NCBI GenBank assembly: GCA_016705125.1
Contig: JADIYW010000028.1
Coordinates: 186,001-250,000, forward strand
Direction: 5' to 3'
DNA from: Bacteroidota bacterium
GTDB taxonomy: Bacteria > Bacteroidota > Bacteroidia > Chitinophagales > JADIYW01
DNA: 64,000 nucleotides
Shown here: positions 48,627 through 58,306 of the stretch, in pieces
Numbering within the stretch: the first letter of the stretch is position 1
How the letters are laid out: every line of letters starts with the position of its first letter
Notes under the pieces: model-generated
Seen by the model: the letters and a program-made list of their open reading frames with translations, nothing else
What the model was told of the DNA's origin: nothing
The model's database searches: none
Made by a program: the position numbers and the translations under genes

Positions 48627-50573
48627 TTACACTTCCTTTCTTTCTAACCGAATATTTTTTGGTGGTGCCACATTTATCGGTACCGTTTCAACCTCCACAT
48701 TCGACATTTCAAGTCCGAAATCAACATGATTCGGAAGACTTAATGACTTTAAGAAGCCAAAAATTTTCAACACTAACTGATTTCCATAACTTATTTCATC
48801 ATCAGCCGAAACTTTTGAATTTACCATTATAAATTTAAAATCAGCTGCCATATTATGGTTTCTTAGACTTGGATACCTGCTTATCTGATCCACCTCTCCA
48901 TTTTTAACCATATCTTCTACAATTCTACTAAACATCAAATTCACCTTATGTTCTACCTTAAATCCGAAAGTAAGATTTACAAAAAACATCTTTTTAGGAA
49001 CAATCGTTTTTACAGTATAATTTTTTTCATAAGGTTCATCAGAAATATCAACATGTACAAACCAATATACATCTGCTCGTTTGGGTGTTTTTTTGAAAAT
49101 AGAATACATAATATTTGAATCTATTTTTTTTATATTAGGACTTACGGCCATATAAACCAAATTTGTGGCTTCTCTAGGTACTGTTTCATCCTCCGATAAA
49201 TCCATCAAAATTGGCACATATTCATCTAATTTCACCATTTGAATATGCCTATCTCTAATTTTTCTTGCCCTATACAAACAATATATGCCAATAAATAAAA
49301 TCAAACCAATCAATGTAGTAAACCATCCACCGTGGGTGAATTTTTTCAGATTAGATATAAAAAATGCCCCTTCAATAAATACAAATAATGCTGCCATGGA
49401 ATAAATGGCAATAGGCGGTTTTTTTCGTAAAATTAATAATAAACTAAGTAGAGAAGTTGTAATTAACATGTCAATTGTAATTGCCAAGCCATACGCAGCT
49501 TCCATATTTGCTGATTTTTGAAATATTAAAACCACAGCTAAACACCCTGAAAAAAGAAACCAATTTATAGCAGGAATATAAATTTGTCCTTTTGAAACAG
49601 TAGGATAGTTTACTTTGAGATTTATCCAAAGTCTTAGTTTCATTGCTTCATTCACCAATGTAAAACAACCTGTTATCAATGCCTGGCTAGCAATAACAGC
49701 TGATACGGTTGCAATTGCAATGCCGTAAATTAAAAACCACTCAGGCATTAATCCATAAAATGGACGAATTGCCTCTGGTACTACTGCACCTTCATACGTC
49801 ATTACAAATGCACTTTGACCAAAATAATTAAGCAATAAACAAATGATAACATATCCCCAACTCACCCTAATATTTTGTTTGCCACAATGTCCTAAGTCTG
49901 AATACATTGCTTCCCCCCCAGTGGTACACAAAAAAACAGCTCCCAAGAGCCAAAATCCACTAGGATAATTTGCCAATAAATTAAATGCATAAATTGGATT
50001 CAAAGCATGCAAAATTGCAGGATGATTTAATATTTCGATTAAACCCAGAGTCCCAATCATGGTAAACCATATAAACATAATTGGGCCAAATGCCTTTCCT
50101 ACTATATTGGTGCCAAACTGTTGAATCAGAAATAGAAATGTTAAAATTGCTATTACAATAGGAACAGTTTGCAAATTTGGAAATATTATCGTTAATCCTT
50201 CAATTGCCGAAGAAATGGATATAGGAGGAGTAATAAAACCATCAGCAATCAGTGCCGCACATCCAATCATTGCAGCTATTAGTGTCCATTGAATTTTGTA
50301 CCTCCGCAAAAGGGCGTAAAGGGCAAATATTCCACCTTCACCTTTATTATCTGCATTTAGTGCCAAATAAACGTATTTGAAAGTTGTGGTAATCATTAAT
50401 GTCCAAAATACACATGACATACCCCCATATACTAACTCCTTTGAAATGACATGTTCGCCAATAATCGCCTTTATTACATATAAGGGAGAAGTACCAATAT
50501 CGCCAAAAATAATTCCAAGGGTTATTAATACACCTGCAGCTGAAAACTTACTATGGTTATGATTACCTGACAT
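48627..50573 (-). CDS. kup: Potassium uptake protein, KUP family
   Basis: 648-residue proton-coupled K+ importer. The N-terminus LITLGIIFGDIGTSPLYVIKAI is diagnostic, followed by KGEGGIFALYALLR and about 12 membrane segments to residue 430. The cytosolic C-terminal domain of about 210 residues (YVPILMDLSEDETVPREATNLVYM) completes the family length. Confidence 0.96.
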   Translation of the reverse strand: MSGNHNHSKFSAAGVLITLGIIFGDIGTSPLYVIKAIIGEHVISKELVYGGMSCVFWTLMITTTFKYVYLALNADNKGEGGIFALYALLRRYKIQWTLIAAMIGCAALIADGFITPPISISSAIEGLTIIFPNLQTVPIVIAILTFLFLIQQFGTNIVGKAFGPIMFIWFTMIGTLGLIEILNHPAILHALNPIYAFNLLANYPSGFWLLGAVFLCTTGGEAMYSDLGHCGKQNIRVSWGYVIICLLLNYFGQSAFVMTYEGAVVPEAIRPFYGLMPEWFLIYGIAIATVSAVIASQALITGCFTLVNEAMKLRLWINLKVNYPTVSKGQIYIPAINWFLFSGCLAVVLIFQKSANMEAAYGLAITIDMLITTSLLSLLLILRKKPPIAIYSMAALFVFIEGAFFISNLKKFTHGGWFTTLIGLILFIGIYCLYRARKIRDRHIQMVKLDEYVPILMDLSEDETVPREATNLVYMAVSPNIKKIDSNIMYSIFKKTPKRADVYWFVHVDISDEPYEKNYTVKTIVPKKMFFVNLTFGFKVEHKVNLMFSRIVEDMVKNGEVDQISRYPSLRNHNMAADFKFIMVNSKVSADDEISYGNQLVLKIFGFLKSLSLPNHVDFGLEMSNVEVETVPINVAPPKNIRLERKEV

Positions 50574-50701
50574 TTGTTTGATTTATACATCAAAAATAGT
50601 TTATTAGATGATATTTAGTCTTTTTTTATAAATAAAATTAATGTGAAGAAAAACACATATAAAATAATTTAAATACATGATTGAAATTATACATTCAAAA
50701 C

Positions 50702-51352
50702 TTATTTCTTTTGAATTGCCAATTTAAGGCCTTCAGTTTGTTGGACAAGCATCTCCTTTCTATAAATTATGGCACTTTCAAAATCCTTTTCTCTTACCAT
50801 TTTTATGAACGTCCAATGGGGATCTTTTTCCTTATGTGCAATATAAATATCTGTAAGTAATAAATTAACAAGCATTAAATTTTTTCTGAAAATACATATC
50901 GCCATTTCCATAACGATTTCCTTTTTGGCTGCACGATATAAAATGGCAAAATAATCAATTGCCATTAAGCCAAAAGCTTTTGAATCTGTGCAAATTTCCA
51001 TTTTTCTAATCATTTCATCTGCCTCATTCAAATCACTTTCACTCATTTGTGGAAGACTTGAACGGAGCAATATATCCATAAGAGCCAAACTCAACTCCAA
51101 ATATTCATCAAGTGCTTTTAAGTCTACTTTTCTGACGAGGGCACCTGCATATGGAACGATATCAATATATCCCTCGCTTTCAATTTTCTTCAACGCCTCT
51201 CTTACAGGTATGCTGCTCACATTAAATTTTTGAGTCAAGCCACTTTCCTTAATCCTTTCTCCAGATTTTATATTACCCGAAATTATCTCATCTCTAAGAT
51301 AATCAGCCACTTGGTTAGAAATTGTACTTGTTTTTCCCGAAAAAGTATTCAT
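50702..51352 (-). CDS. GntR family transcriptional regulator (FadR/FCD type)
   Basis: 216 residues. N-terminal winged helix: VADYLRDEIISGNIKSGERIKESGLTQKF with recognition helix SSIPVREALKKIESEGYI. The C-terminal all-helical FCD domain binds a small-molecule ligand. Such regulators often control acid or sugar-acid catabolism; no target is adjacent, and a link to the CCAAACGTTTGG sites is not supported, as GntR sites differ. A TATTTTTG box lies at 51361-51368 on the minus strand, very close to the ATG. Confidence 0.9.
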   Translation of the reverse strand: MNTFSGKTSTISNQVADYLRDEIISGNIKSGERIKESGLTQKFNVSSIPVREALKKIESEGYIDIVPYAGALVRKVDLKALDEYLELSLALMDILLRSSLPQMSESDLNEADEMIRKMEICTDSKAFGLMAIDYFAILYRAAKKEIVMEMAICIFRKNLMLVNLLLTDIYIAHKEKDPHWTFIKMVREKDFESAIIYRKEMLVQQTEGLKLAIQKK

Positions 51353-51360
51353 TACAAATA

Positions 51361-51368
51361 CAAAAATA
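51361..51368 (-). promoter_or_regulatory. Possible -7 box of the GntR gene
   Basis: TATTTTTG on the minus strand fits TAnnTTTG. It is only 8 bases before the ATG and would give a nearly leaderless mRNA. Confidence 0.35.
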
Positions 51369-51432
51369 CAAAAAATATATATTTTTATTGGTAATACTAA
51401 AACTTTAATTAAAAATTATTGTTAGAATAAAC

Positions 51433-52200
51433 TTAAAATTCCATTTCAAATCCATTCTGGAATGCATATGTTAATTTTGGAATGCCAACAGGAGGTAATG
51501 CATCATAGCCTAGGTGAAAAAGGATATTTAATTTAAAATTCGAGGTTATTCCAATACCCAGCTTATTATCGGTCGAAATTCTAAAATCAGAAAAATCATT
51601 TATTTTTGGTTGAAAATAAGTAGTAGTTGAAATTGAAACATTATCTCGTGGAAACATAGATAATGAAACATAAGAACTCAGGCGATGGTTTTTTTCAATG
51701 GTGATATTGTCCACCAATTCTTCGTATTCAAACATATATAAAGTACCAACATAACAGCGCAAATCATCGAATTTTGATAATTTAAATCGAGGGCCAAAAC
51801 CAAATAATTCGCGATGTTTTAGCTTTATTATTCTATTATATTGAGTTTGAAAAAATGCTTCCATTCTTAGCCATTTATTTACCTTATAATTATACCTAAG
51901 GTGAGCAAATCCGCCATTTAAAAACTTTTCGTCCTTTGCCCTCAAAAAATTAAAGTCTGTAAGAAATAGGTATAGATTTTTTGTATTCTTAGATTTATAT
52001 TGTAAATGGGCACCTAAACCAATTGAAAAAATTCTTTGAATATTTTTCTCAAGGTTAAATCTAGTATTAAGACTACCCTCCCATCCAGTGGTATCTGTTT
52101 TAAATCTTTTACTTTCAATGTTCACAATTTGGGCATTAATTGAATAATTAAAACCAAAAAAGCAAACGATTAAAAACAATATACATTTAATTTTAATCAT
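51433..52200 (-). CDS. DUF481-like outer-membrane beta-barrel protein
   Basis: 255 residues with a signal peptide ending SINAQ. The rest alternates in amphipathic strands (NGGFAHLRYNYKVNKWLRMEAFFQTQYN, RELFGFGPRFKL) as in DUF481 proteins, and it ends in phenylalanine (FEMEF), typical of outer-membrane barrels. Role unknown. Confidence 0.75.
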   Translation of the reverse strand: MIKIKCILFLIVCFFGFNYSINAQIVNIESKRFKTDTTGWEGSLNTRFNLEKNIQRIFSIGLGAHLQYKSKNTKNLYLFLTDFNFLRAKDEKFLNGGFAHLRYNYKVNKWLRMEAFFQTQYNRIIKLKHRELFGFGPRFKLSKFDDLRCYVGTLYMFEYEELVDNITIEKNHRLSSYVSLSMFPRDNVSISTTTYFQPKINDFSDFRISTDNKLGIGITSNFKLNILFHLGYDALPPVGIPKLTYAFQNGFEMEF

Positions 52201-52327
52201 CTATTACTTTATTTAAACCATTCTATACAATTGAAATACAACAAACAAAGATAAATATTAATTTTTAATAATATAAAATCTAAATAAAAAATTGAAGTAA
52301 AAACTTATTTTTACAAAAAATAATAAA

Positions 52328-53302
52328 ATGCAAAGACCAAGACGCAATAGAAAAAGTGAAAGCATAAGAGGTTTGGTTAGTGAAACCCATATTATTCCTC
52401 AACAACTCATTCAGCCTTTGTTTTTATTGGATGGTTTGAATAAAAATATACCTATCAAATCATTGCCAGGCATTGCTCAATTAAGCATCGATAATGCCCT
52501 CAAAACCATTGAAAACTGTATGAAACTCCAAGTAAACAGCTTTATACTTTTTCCAGTTGTAGAAGATCGTTTAAAAGACAAAGAAGCTACTTATAGTTAT
52601 AATCCAAATAATTTTTATCTAAAAGCAATTAATACCATTAAAAAAGAATTTCCAGGTTCTTGTTTGGTTAGCGATGTAGCCCTCGACCCCTATTCTTCTG
52701 ATGGGCACGACGGATTAGTAGAAAATGGAAAAATAATAAATGACAAAACTTTGCCTATTTTGGCCAAAATGTCATTAGCACAGGCTGAAGCAGGTATTGA
52801 TATTGTTGGCCCATCAGATATGATGGATGGCAGAGTTGGATATATTAGACAAGAATTAGACAAAAATGGATTCCACGAAACTAGTATAATGTCGTATACC
52901 GCCAAATATGCAAGTGCATTTTATGGGCCATTTAGAGATGCGTTGGCATCAGCACCCAAATCTGGTGATAAAAAAACCTACCAAATGAACCCTGCCAATA
53001 AGCTAGAAGCATTGCGTGAAGCCAAATTGGACATGGAAGAAGGTGCCGATTTTTTGATGGTGAAACCAGCTTTGGCATATTTAGACATCATACATATTTT
53101 GAAAGAAATTAGCCATTTGCCAATTGTAGCTTATAATGTAAGTGGTGAATATGCTATGCTAAAAGCCGCAGCAAATAATGGCTGGTTGGATTATGAAAAA
53201 GCCCTCAATGAAGTGTTAATTAGCATAAAAAGAGCCGGTGCAGATATTATAATAACCTATGCTGCCGAGGAATATGCTAAATTTTTGAGAACTTCTTTAT
53301 AA
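52328..53302 (+). CDS. hemB: Porphobilinogen synthase (5-aminolevulinate dehydratase)
   Basis: Condenses two 5-aminolevulinate molecules to porphobilinogen in haem synthesis. The 324 residues include SDVALDPYSSDGHDG (first active-site and metal region), DIVGPSDMMDGRVGYIR, and the Schiff-base lysine near residue 245 in LMVKPALAYLDII. The cysteine-rich zinc motif of animal enzymes is replaced by an Asp-type site (ALDPYSSDGHD), indicating Mg-dependence. Its stop overlaps the next start (TAATG). Confidence 0.95.
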   Translation: MQRPRRNRKSESIRGLVSETHIIPQQLIQPLFLLDGLNKNIPIKSLPGIAQLSIDNALKTIENCMKLQVNSFILFPVVEDRLKDKEATYSYNPNNFYLKAINTIKKEFPGSCLVSDVALDPYSSDGHDGLVENGKIINDKTLPILAKMSLAQAEAGIDIVGPSDMMDGRVGYIRQELDKNGFHETSIMSYTAKYASAFYGPFRDALASAPKSGDKKTYQMNPANKLEALREAKLDMEEGADFLMVKPALAYLDIIHILKEISHLPIVAYNVSGEYAMLKAAANNGWLDYEKALNEVLISIKRAGADIIITYAAEEYAKFLRTSL

Positions 53303-54063
53303 TGAAAATAGATAATCCAGCATTCAATTACGACCAATTTGGACATCAATATTCAGGACAAAGAATGACCGATCCGCGGATTGCCTTTTTTGTAAATGAA
53401 GCATTGGCAGATGCCAAAACCATACTAAATGTTGGAGCCGGGGCAGGTTCCTATGAACCCGCCGACAAATATGTGATTGCAGTTGAGCCTTCAGAAGTGA
53501 TGCGTTCACAAAGAATGGCTAAACAAAAAGTCCCTGCAATTATTGCCAAAGCCGACCATCTACCATTCGACGATAATGCATTTGATGCCTCAATGGCGAT
53601 GGTTACCATTCACCATTGGCCAAATATAGAAAAAGGACTTAAGGAATTAAGAAGAGTTACCCGAAATCAGGTCGTCATCATGACATTTGATCCAGATGCT
53701 TTAGATAATTTTTGGAATGCCCACTATTTTCCGGAACTAATCGAAGTGGAAAAAGCCCGTTATCCGAGCATTGATTTTATCCAAAAATCATTGAGTACAA
53801 AATGTGATATCATTCCAATTCCCATTCCCTTAGATTGTGTAGATGGTTTTCAAGAGGCATTTTATGGTCGTCCCGAAGCATTTTTGGAAAAAAACATCCG
53901 TCAATCACAATCTGCCTGGGGATTTTTATCTGATGAAATAGCAGAAAAACTCGTAAACCATCTTGCCGAAGACCTAAAATCGGGTGAATGGGATAAAAAA
54001 TATGGTCATTTTCGCACCCAAGGCACCTTTACTTGCGCATTGAGATTGATTGTTTCAAGATAA
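53302..54063 (+). CDS. SAM-dependent methyltransferase, class I
   Basis: 253 residues with a Methyltransf_11-type domain: ILNVGAGAGSYEP (motif I), IAVEPSEVM, ADHLPFDDNAFDASMAMVTIHHW (motif II region) and LKELRRVTRNQVVIMTFDPD. The substrate is unknown. Translation is coupled to hemB by a one-base overlap; a role in tetrapyrrole metabolism is possible but unproven. Confidence 0.82.
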   Translation: MKIDNPAFNYDQFGHQYSGQRMTDPRIAFFVNEALADAKTILNVGAGAGSYEPADKYVIAVEPSEVMRSQRMAKQKVPAIIAKADHLPFDDNAFDASMAMVTIHHWPNIEKGLKELRRVTRNQVVIMTFDPDALDNFWNAHYFPELIEVEKARYPSIDFIQKSLSTKCDIIPIPIPLDCVDGFQEAFYGRPEAFLEKNIRQSQSAWGFLSDEIAEKLVNHLAEDLKSGEWDKKYGHFRTQGTFTCALRLIVSR

Positions 54064-54084
54064 ATTTAATATTAAAAATTACTA

Positions 54085-54130
54085 TAAAAAAAATCAACCT
54101 CACCACTTTATTCGGGGAAGTTGATTTTTA
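54085..54130. terminator. Terminator between the methyltransferase and DUF2147 genes
   Basis: AAAAATCAACCTC pairs with GAAGTTGATTTTT over a 5-bp core TCAAC/GTTGA plus A/T extensions; T-rich on both strands, fitting the two convergent genes. Confidence 0.75.
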
Positions 54131-54185
54131 TATAATTAATTAAAATAGAAATGAATGAATCATTCACTAATTAAATAATTCTTTG

Positions 54186-54614
54186 CTATTTCTTCGTCCA
54201 ATATTGCGTTCTTCCAAGCATCGAAATACCCACATATCCCCTTACTTTAAGTCGACCGTCTGGTAAAAGCTCAATTTTACAATCATATATTTTTCCATTT
54301 TTAGGATCCATTATCTTTCCTCCTTCCCAATGAGTGGCATCTTTCTTTTTAATACCCCACATCACCTCTAAACCCAAGACTGGTTTGTTCAATTTATCTC
54401 CAGTACATTTATCACAAACCTTGCCTTGATCTTCAGCCAAAAGCAATTTGTTTATTTTTGCATAAAAAACGCCATTCTTCTCATAAATTTCCAAATAGGA
54501 TTTTTCCTTTCCTGTTTCATCATCTACTGTTTTCCAAATTCCAGTAATTCCCTCGCCAGCAAATGTGCTTAAGCTAACAAAAAATGAAACCGCGATAAAG
54601 AATAATTTTTTCAT
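54186..54614 (-). CDS. DUF2147 family secreted protein
   Basis: 142 residues with a signal peptide ending STFAGEG. DUF2147 pattern: ITGIWKTVDDETGKEKSYLEIYEKNG, then WEGGKIMDPKNGKIYDCKIEL and LKVRGYVGISMLGRTQYWTK. A CDKC pair (KVCDKCTG) is present as in many members. Probably a periplasmic or surface beta-barrel; function unknown. Confidence 0.88.
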   Translation of the reverse strand: MKKLFFIAVSFFVSLSTFAGEGITGIWKTVDDETGKEKSYLEIYEKNGVFYAKINKLLLAEDQGKVCDKCTGDKLNKPVLGLEVMWGIKKKDATHWEGGKIMDPKNGKIYDCKIELLPDGRLKVRGYVGISMLGRTQYWTKK

Positions 54615-54737
54615 AGTCTAATATTTTTTTACGAATTTAAAAAAGGAATTAATTAAATAAAAATTTTTTTTCATTTTTATATATTATGATTTTAAACTAC
54701 TAACTTCGTGCCAACTTTTACTAAATCTATTTATAGC

Positions 54738-55769
54738 ATGCAACTATACAATAAGGTGGACAAAAAGATCTTAGAACAACAATTGGAATTAAGCAATATT
54801 CCACGTACAACTATTTCTTTTTACAAATACCACCACTTACAAGAACCACAAATTTTTAGAGATGAGCTTTTTGCCAATTTATCACAAATGGATGTTTTGG
54901 GCAGAATATATGTGGCTTATGAAGGAATTAATGGACAAATTTCTGTGCCAACCGCATTAATTGAACAATTCAAACAGCGATTATACAGTTACAACTTCTT
55001 AAACGGCATTCGTTTAAATTATGCCATTGAAGATGATGGAAAGTCATTTATTAAATTAAAAATCCTTGTAAGAAAAAAAATAGTAGCTGATGGGTTAGAT
55101 GATGATAGTTTTAATGTAAGCAATTCGGGCATACACTTAAATGCAATTGAATTCAACGAAATTATTTCAAAAGAAAATACTATTTTGGTTGATATGCGCA
55201 ATCACTATGAATCAGAAGTAGGTCATTTTGAAAATGCGATTACACCGGATGTAGATACTTTTAGAGATTCTTTGCCTATCATCGTCGATCAACTAAAAGA
55301 GAATAAAGAAAAAGATTTGGTTATGTATTGCACAGGAGGCATCCGATGTGAGAAAGCAAGTGCTTGGATGAAACACAATGGTTTTCAGAATGTGTATCAA
55401 CTTAATGGCGGAATAATCGAATATGCAAGACAGGTAAATGAACTTGGATTAGAAAATAAATTTTTAGGCAAGAATTTTGTTTTCGATAAACGTTTGGGCG
55501 AAAAAATAGGTCATGAAATAATCAGCAAGTGTCATCAGTGTGGAGAGCCCTCTGATACGCATACCAATTGTGCCAATTTAGCTTGTCATCTTTTATTTAT
55601 TCAATGTGCTAAATGTGCAGATAAATTTAAAGGTTGTTGTTGTGATTCTTGCACAGAAATTTCCCTTTTACCAGAGGAAAAACAAAAAGAACTCAGAAAA
55701 GGATTTGACCCTGGACGCAAGGTATTTAAAAAGGGAAAAGGACCTCAATTACTTTTTAAGCAGCAATAA
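54738..55769 (+). CDS. trhO: tRNA uridine-34 hydroxylase, rhodanese type
   Basis: 343 residues from ATG at 54738 (an in-frame GTG at 54708 is less likely, as homologues start MQLYN-like). N-terminal acylphosphatase-like domain: PRTTISFYKYHHLQEP, GRIYVAYEGINGQISVP. The rhodanese domain has the active cysteine in MYCTGGIRCEK near residue 197. The C-terminal Cys-rich zinc region is CHQCGEPSDTHTNCANLACH and CAKCADKFKGCCCDSC. Forms 5-hydroxyuridine at tRNA position 34. Confidence 0.93.
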   Translation: MQLYNKVDKKILEQQLELSNIPRTTISFYKYHHLQEPQIFRDELFANLSQMDVLGRIYVAYEGINGQISVPTALIEQFKQRLYSYNFLNGIRLNYAIEDDGKSFIKLKILVRKKIVADGLDDDSFNVSNSGIHLNAIEFNEIISKENTILVDMRNHYESEVGHFENAITPDVDTFRDSLPIIVDQLKENKEKDLVMYCTGGIRCEKASAWMKHNGFQNVYQLNGGIIEYARQVNELGLENKFLGKNFVFDKRLGEKIGHEIISKCHQCGEPSDTHTNCANLACHLLFIQCAKCADKFKGCCCDSCTEISLLPEEKQKELRKGFDPGRKVFKKGKGPQLLFKQQ

Positions 55770-55772
55770 AAA

Positions 55773-56915
55773 ATGAACATTAAAACAATTTATCTTTTCC
55801 TTATTTTAGTAATATTCTTCAAAGCCCCTACTCTATTTGGACAATCCATTGCGACTACAGAATGGCAAAAAGTAATTCCTTCGCCTAATTTACCAAGTGA
55901 AATAAATTGTAAAAGGTCGAATAACAATTTAGACATTGCTTTTTTTAAAAACAAATATTATCTAGCATTTAGAACGGCTCCCACACATTTTGCATCAAAA
56001 AAGACTATCATCTACATAGTATCTTCTATTGATTTGAAAAATTGGACTTTTGAAAAAGAAATAAAATTGGGAACTGATGCAAGAGAGCCTAGATTTTGTG
56101 TTTATAAAGACACACTCCGGTTTCTTTTCTTTGAATCAGGCAGCTCGCTCACAAAATTTGAACCCCATAATATTTGGAATGCTGAAACGATCGGTGACGG
56201 AAAATGGAGCGCTTTAGTTGATGTCAATCTTCCAGGATTTGTTCCATGGAGAATGCGAATTAATAATGACACCTTGCTTTTATCAGCTTATTATGGTATT
56301 GATTTATACAAGTCTGGCCATAAAGGAAATTTGCGACTTTTCAAAAGTACTGATGCAAAAAATTGGACACCAATAAGCGAAAAACCCCAAATAGACATTT
56401 CGGGCGCAGAAGAAGGAGAATTTATTTTTGATTCAATTGGTAATTTATTTGCCACTGTAAGACTAGAAAGCGAAGGCGCTTTGATTTGCTCTGCTCCAAA
56501 AGACAATTTACAAATTTGGGATTTTGTAAAAACGAAGTACAAATATGACAGTGCTTTACTTTTCCTCCACGGAAATGACGTTTATTTAGTTTCGAGAAGA
56601 AATATGGACGGTGAAATGGATAAGGCAAATCCTAAAAGAAAACCTGCATTTAGAAAAAAATACAACTTAATTAGATATTCCTTCACAAAGAAAAAAACAG
56701 CACTTTTTAAATTTAATAAAGAAAAGAAATCTTTAGAATGGATAATGGATTTTCCAAGTACTGGCGACAATGCATTCCCAGGAATTGTACAAATAGAACC
56801 TAACAAATACGTACTATTCAATTATACTAATGACCCAAGCAAACAAGAAAAAACTTGGATAAGAGGTCAATTTGGCAAAACAAACATTTATTATACTACC
56901 CTTATTTTTAATTAA
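55773..56915 (+). CDS. Secreted sialidase-fold-like protein, unknown function
   Basis: 380 residues with a signal peptide ending LFGQ. The segments DAREPRFCVYKDTLRFLFFESGS, LRLFKSTDAKNWTPISEKP and GAEEGEFIFDSIGNLFATVRLESEG recall five- or six-bladed propellers of the sialidase/glycosidase type (BNR-like 'S-D-x-x-x-W' turns). Catalytic residues could not be assigned. It starts three bases after trhO. Confidence 0.55.
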   Translation: MNIKTIYLFLILVIFFKAPTLFGQSIATTEWQKVIPSPNLPSEINCKRSNNNLDIAFFKNKYYLAFRTAPTHFASKKTIIYIVSSIDLKNWTFEKEIKLGTDAREPRFCVYKDTLRFLFFESGSSLTKFEPHNIWNAETIGDGKWSALVDVNLPGFVPWRMRINNDTLLLSAYYGIDLYKSGHKGNLRLFKSTDAKNWTPISEKPQIDISGAEEGEFIFDSIGNLFATVRLESEGALICSAPKDNLQIWDFVKTKYKYDSALLFLHGNDVYLVSRRNMDGEMDKANPKRKPAFRKKYNLIRYSFTKKKTALFKFNKEKKSLEWIMDFPSTGDNAFPGIVQIEPNKYVLFNYTNDPSKQEKTWIRGQFGKTNIYYTTLIFN

Positions 56916-56945
56916 AATTTAAAAGGAGTCCTATTAACTCTATCG

Positions 56946-58190
56946 TTATTTCTTTTTTCGCTTATTTAGCAAACAACTGTACACACATTTTCTTAGTGCC
57001 TCTTCTCTCGGATCGTTAGCAATGCTTGTTCCCATTTTATTCATTACATAAGACATAGTTAATTTAGCTTCTGGGTCATTAAAAACGGCTGACCCACCTG
57101 CACCAAAACTACCATAAGCATTATGATTTAATCCAAAATTTAGAAAAATACCAGGCTTTGCCATACCTAAATGAAAAGGTATCTCTACTTGCATTACCAC
57201 ATCCTTTGGACTTGTAGTAGGATAACATGGAAAGTCTTGAAATTCATCAATGGTATGTTTGGTAATACCCAAATTTTTTCCACCCATTGCAAATTCATGA
57301 TAAAGTGTAGTCAAATCGCGGGCAGATGTAAATCCACATCCACTACCTATAGGCAAACGTCTTATTTCGTCTTTATTAAAATTATTTGGATCTATTGAAA
57401 AAGGCAAATTCAAAAGTGAGCGGGCAAAAAACAATTTAGCTTTTGGATTTAAAGCATCTTTAAGCAATTCCATGTTTTTATCCATATTCCCACTTAAAAA
57501 AATATCATATAAATTAAATGGAACAAGATCGGCTATTCTGTTTTTATTAAATGAATTAGGCAAACCTATATGAATATCCAATCCCAATTTTTCACCTAAT
57601 TCTTCCCTAAAAAAAACAGACAAAGACCTACCCTTTGGATCAATCCGTTTTAAAATTTCATTTTGATAAAGTGCAATTGTCCAAGCATGGTAACCTTGAA
57701 ATTTGCCAGGTTCCCAAAATGGTTTTTGGTCTGCTAATATTTTTGAAAGTAGTTTTTCATCCCTTAAAATCATAGGAGTAAGCGCCATATCGGTGCACAA
57801 AAGACCTGCTTGATGAGCTAATAATTGCCGTATTGTAATTTCTTTTTTTCCATTTTTTGCAAATTCTGGCCAATAGGTGGCGACCTTTTCGTCATAGTCT
57901 AATAATCCCCACGAATGTAACAGCGAAAATGCCAAAGACGAAATGCCTTTTGTGGTAGAAAATACAATAACCATAGTATCTTTCTCCCAAATTTTTGTCC
58001 TATTTTTATCTCTAAAACCACCCCAAAGATCGACTACCGTTTTTCCATTATATTTAACGTTAAAAGCAGCACCAATTTCCCCTCTCCTTTCAAAGTTTTC
58101 TCTAAAAACATCTTCAACTTCCTCAAACCCTAATTCGCAATGGCCATTGATACTAAAATCTTGAGGTATATTACTTGTTAAACTTATCAT
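56946..58190 (-). CDS. Serine hydrolase, beta-lactamase/esterase class C fold, copy 1
   Basis: 414 residues without a signal peptide. Catalytic SxxK is S78-T-T-K81 in VFSTTKGISS. YxN-like Tyr lies in GYHAWTIALYQNEI, and the C-terminal HNAYGSFGAGGSAVF holds the HxG-type motif. Resembles EstB-like esterases and LACTB-type proteins rather than true AmpC. Paralogue of the next gene. Confidence 0.87.
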   Translation of the reverse strand: MISLTSNIPQDFSINGHCELGFEEVEDVFRENFERRGEIGAAFNVKYNGKTVVDLWGGFRDKNRTKIWEKDTMVIVFSTTKGISSLAFSLLHSWGLLDYDEKVATYWPEFAKNGKKEITIRQLLAHQAGLLCTDMALTPMILRDEKLLSKILADQKPFWEPGKFQGYHAWTIALYQNEILKRIDPKGRSLSVFFREELGEKLGLDIHIGLPNSFNKNRIADLVPFNLYDIFLSGNMDKNMELLKDALNPKAKLFFARSLLNLPFSIDPNNFNKDEIRRLPIGSGCGFTSARDLTTLYHEFAMGGKNLGITKHTIDEFQDFPCYPTTSPKDVVMQVEIPFHLGMAKPGIFLNFGLNHNAYGSFGAGGSAVFNDPEAKLTMSYVMNKMGTSIANDPREEALRKCVYSCLLNKRKKK

Positions 58191-58197
58191 TTTTGGT

Positions 58198-58306
58198 TGT
58201 TCGGTTATTGGTTATTTAGTTATTGGTGATTTAGTTATTTAGTTATTGGTTATTTGTTATTGGGGTATTCAAAATTAACCATTCAACATTAACCATTCAA
58301 CATTAT
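58198..58306. repeat. Mosaic intergenic repeat block
   Basis: Ten or so GTTATTGGTTATTTA-like words (58200-58262), then the 15-base unit ATTAACCATTCAACA twice in tandem (58274-58303). It separates the two serine hydrolase paralogues. Confidence 0.65.

Noticed and set aside
50702..51352. GntR regulator as the repressor of the CCAAACGTTTGG sites
   Set aside because: GntR/FadR-type operators are usually of the TGGTNNNACCA kind, the gene is 20 kb away, and no such palindrome lies at its own promoter.
54245..54260. GTCGACCGTCTGG in the DUF2147 gene as another GTCGAC repeat
   Set aside because: Only one core is present, without spaced repetition, and the encoded residues (DGRLKV) are normal for the family.
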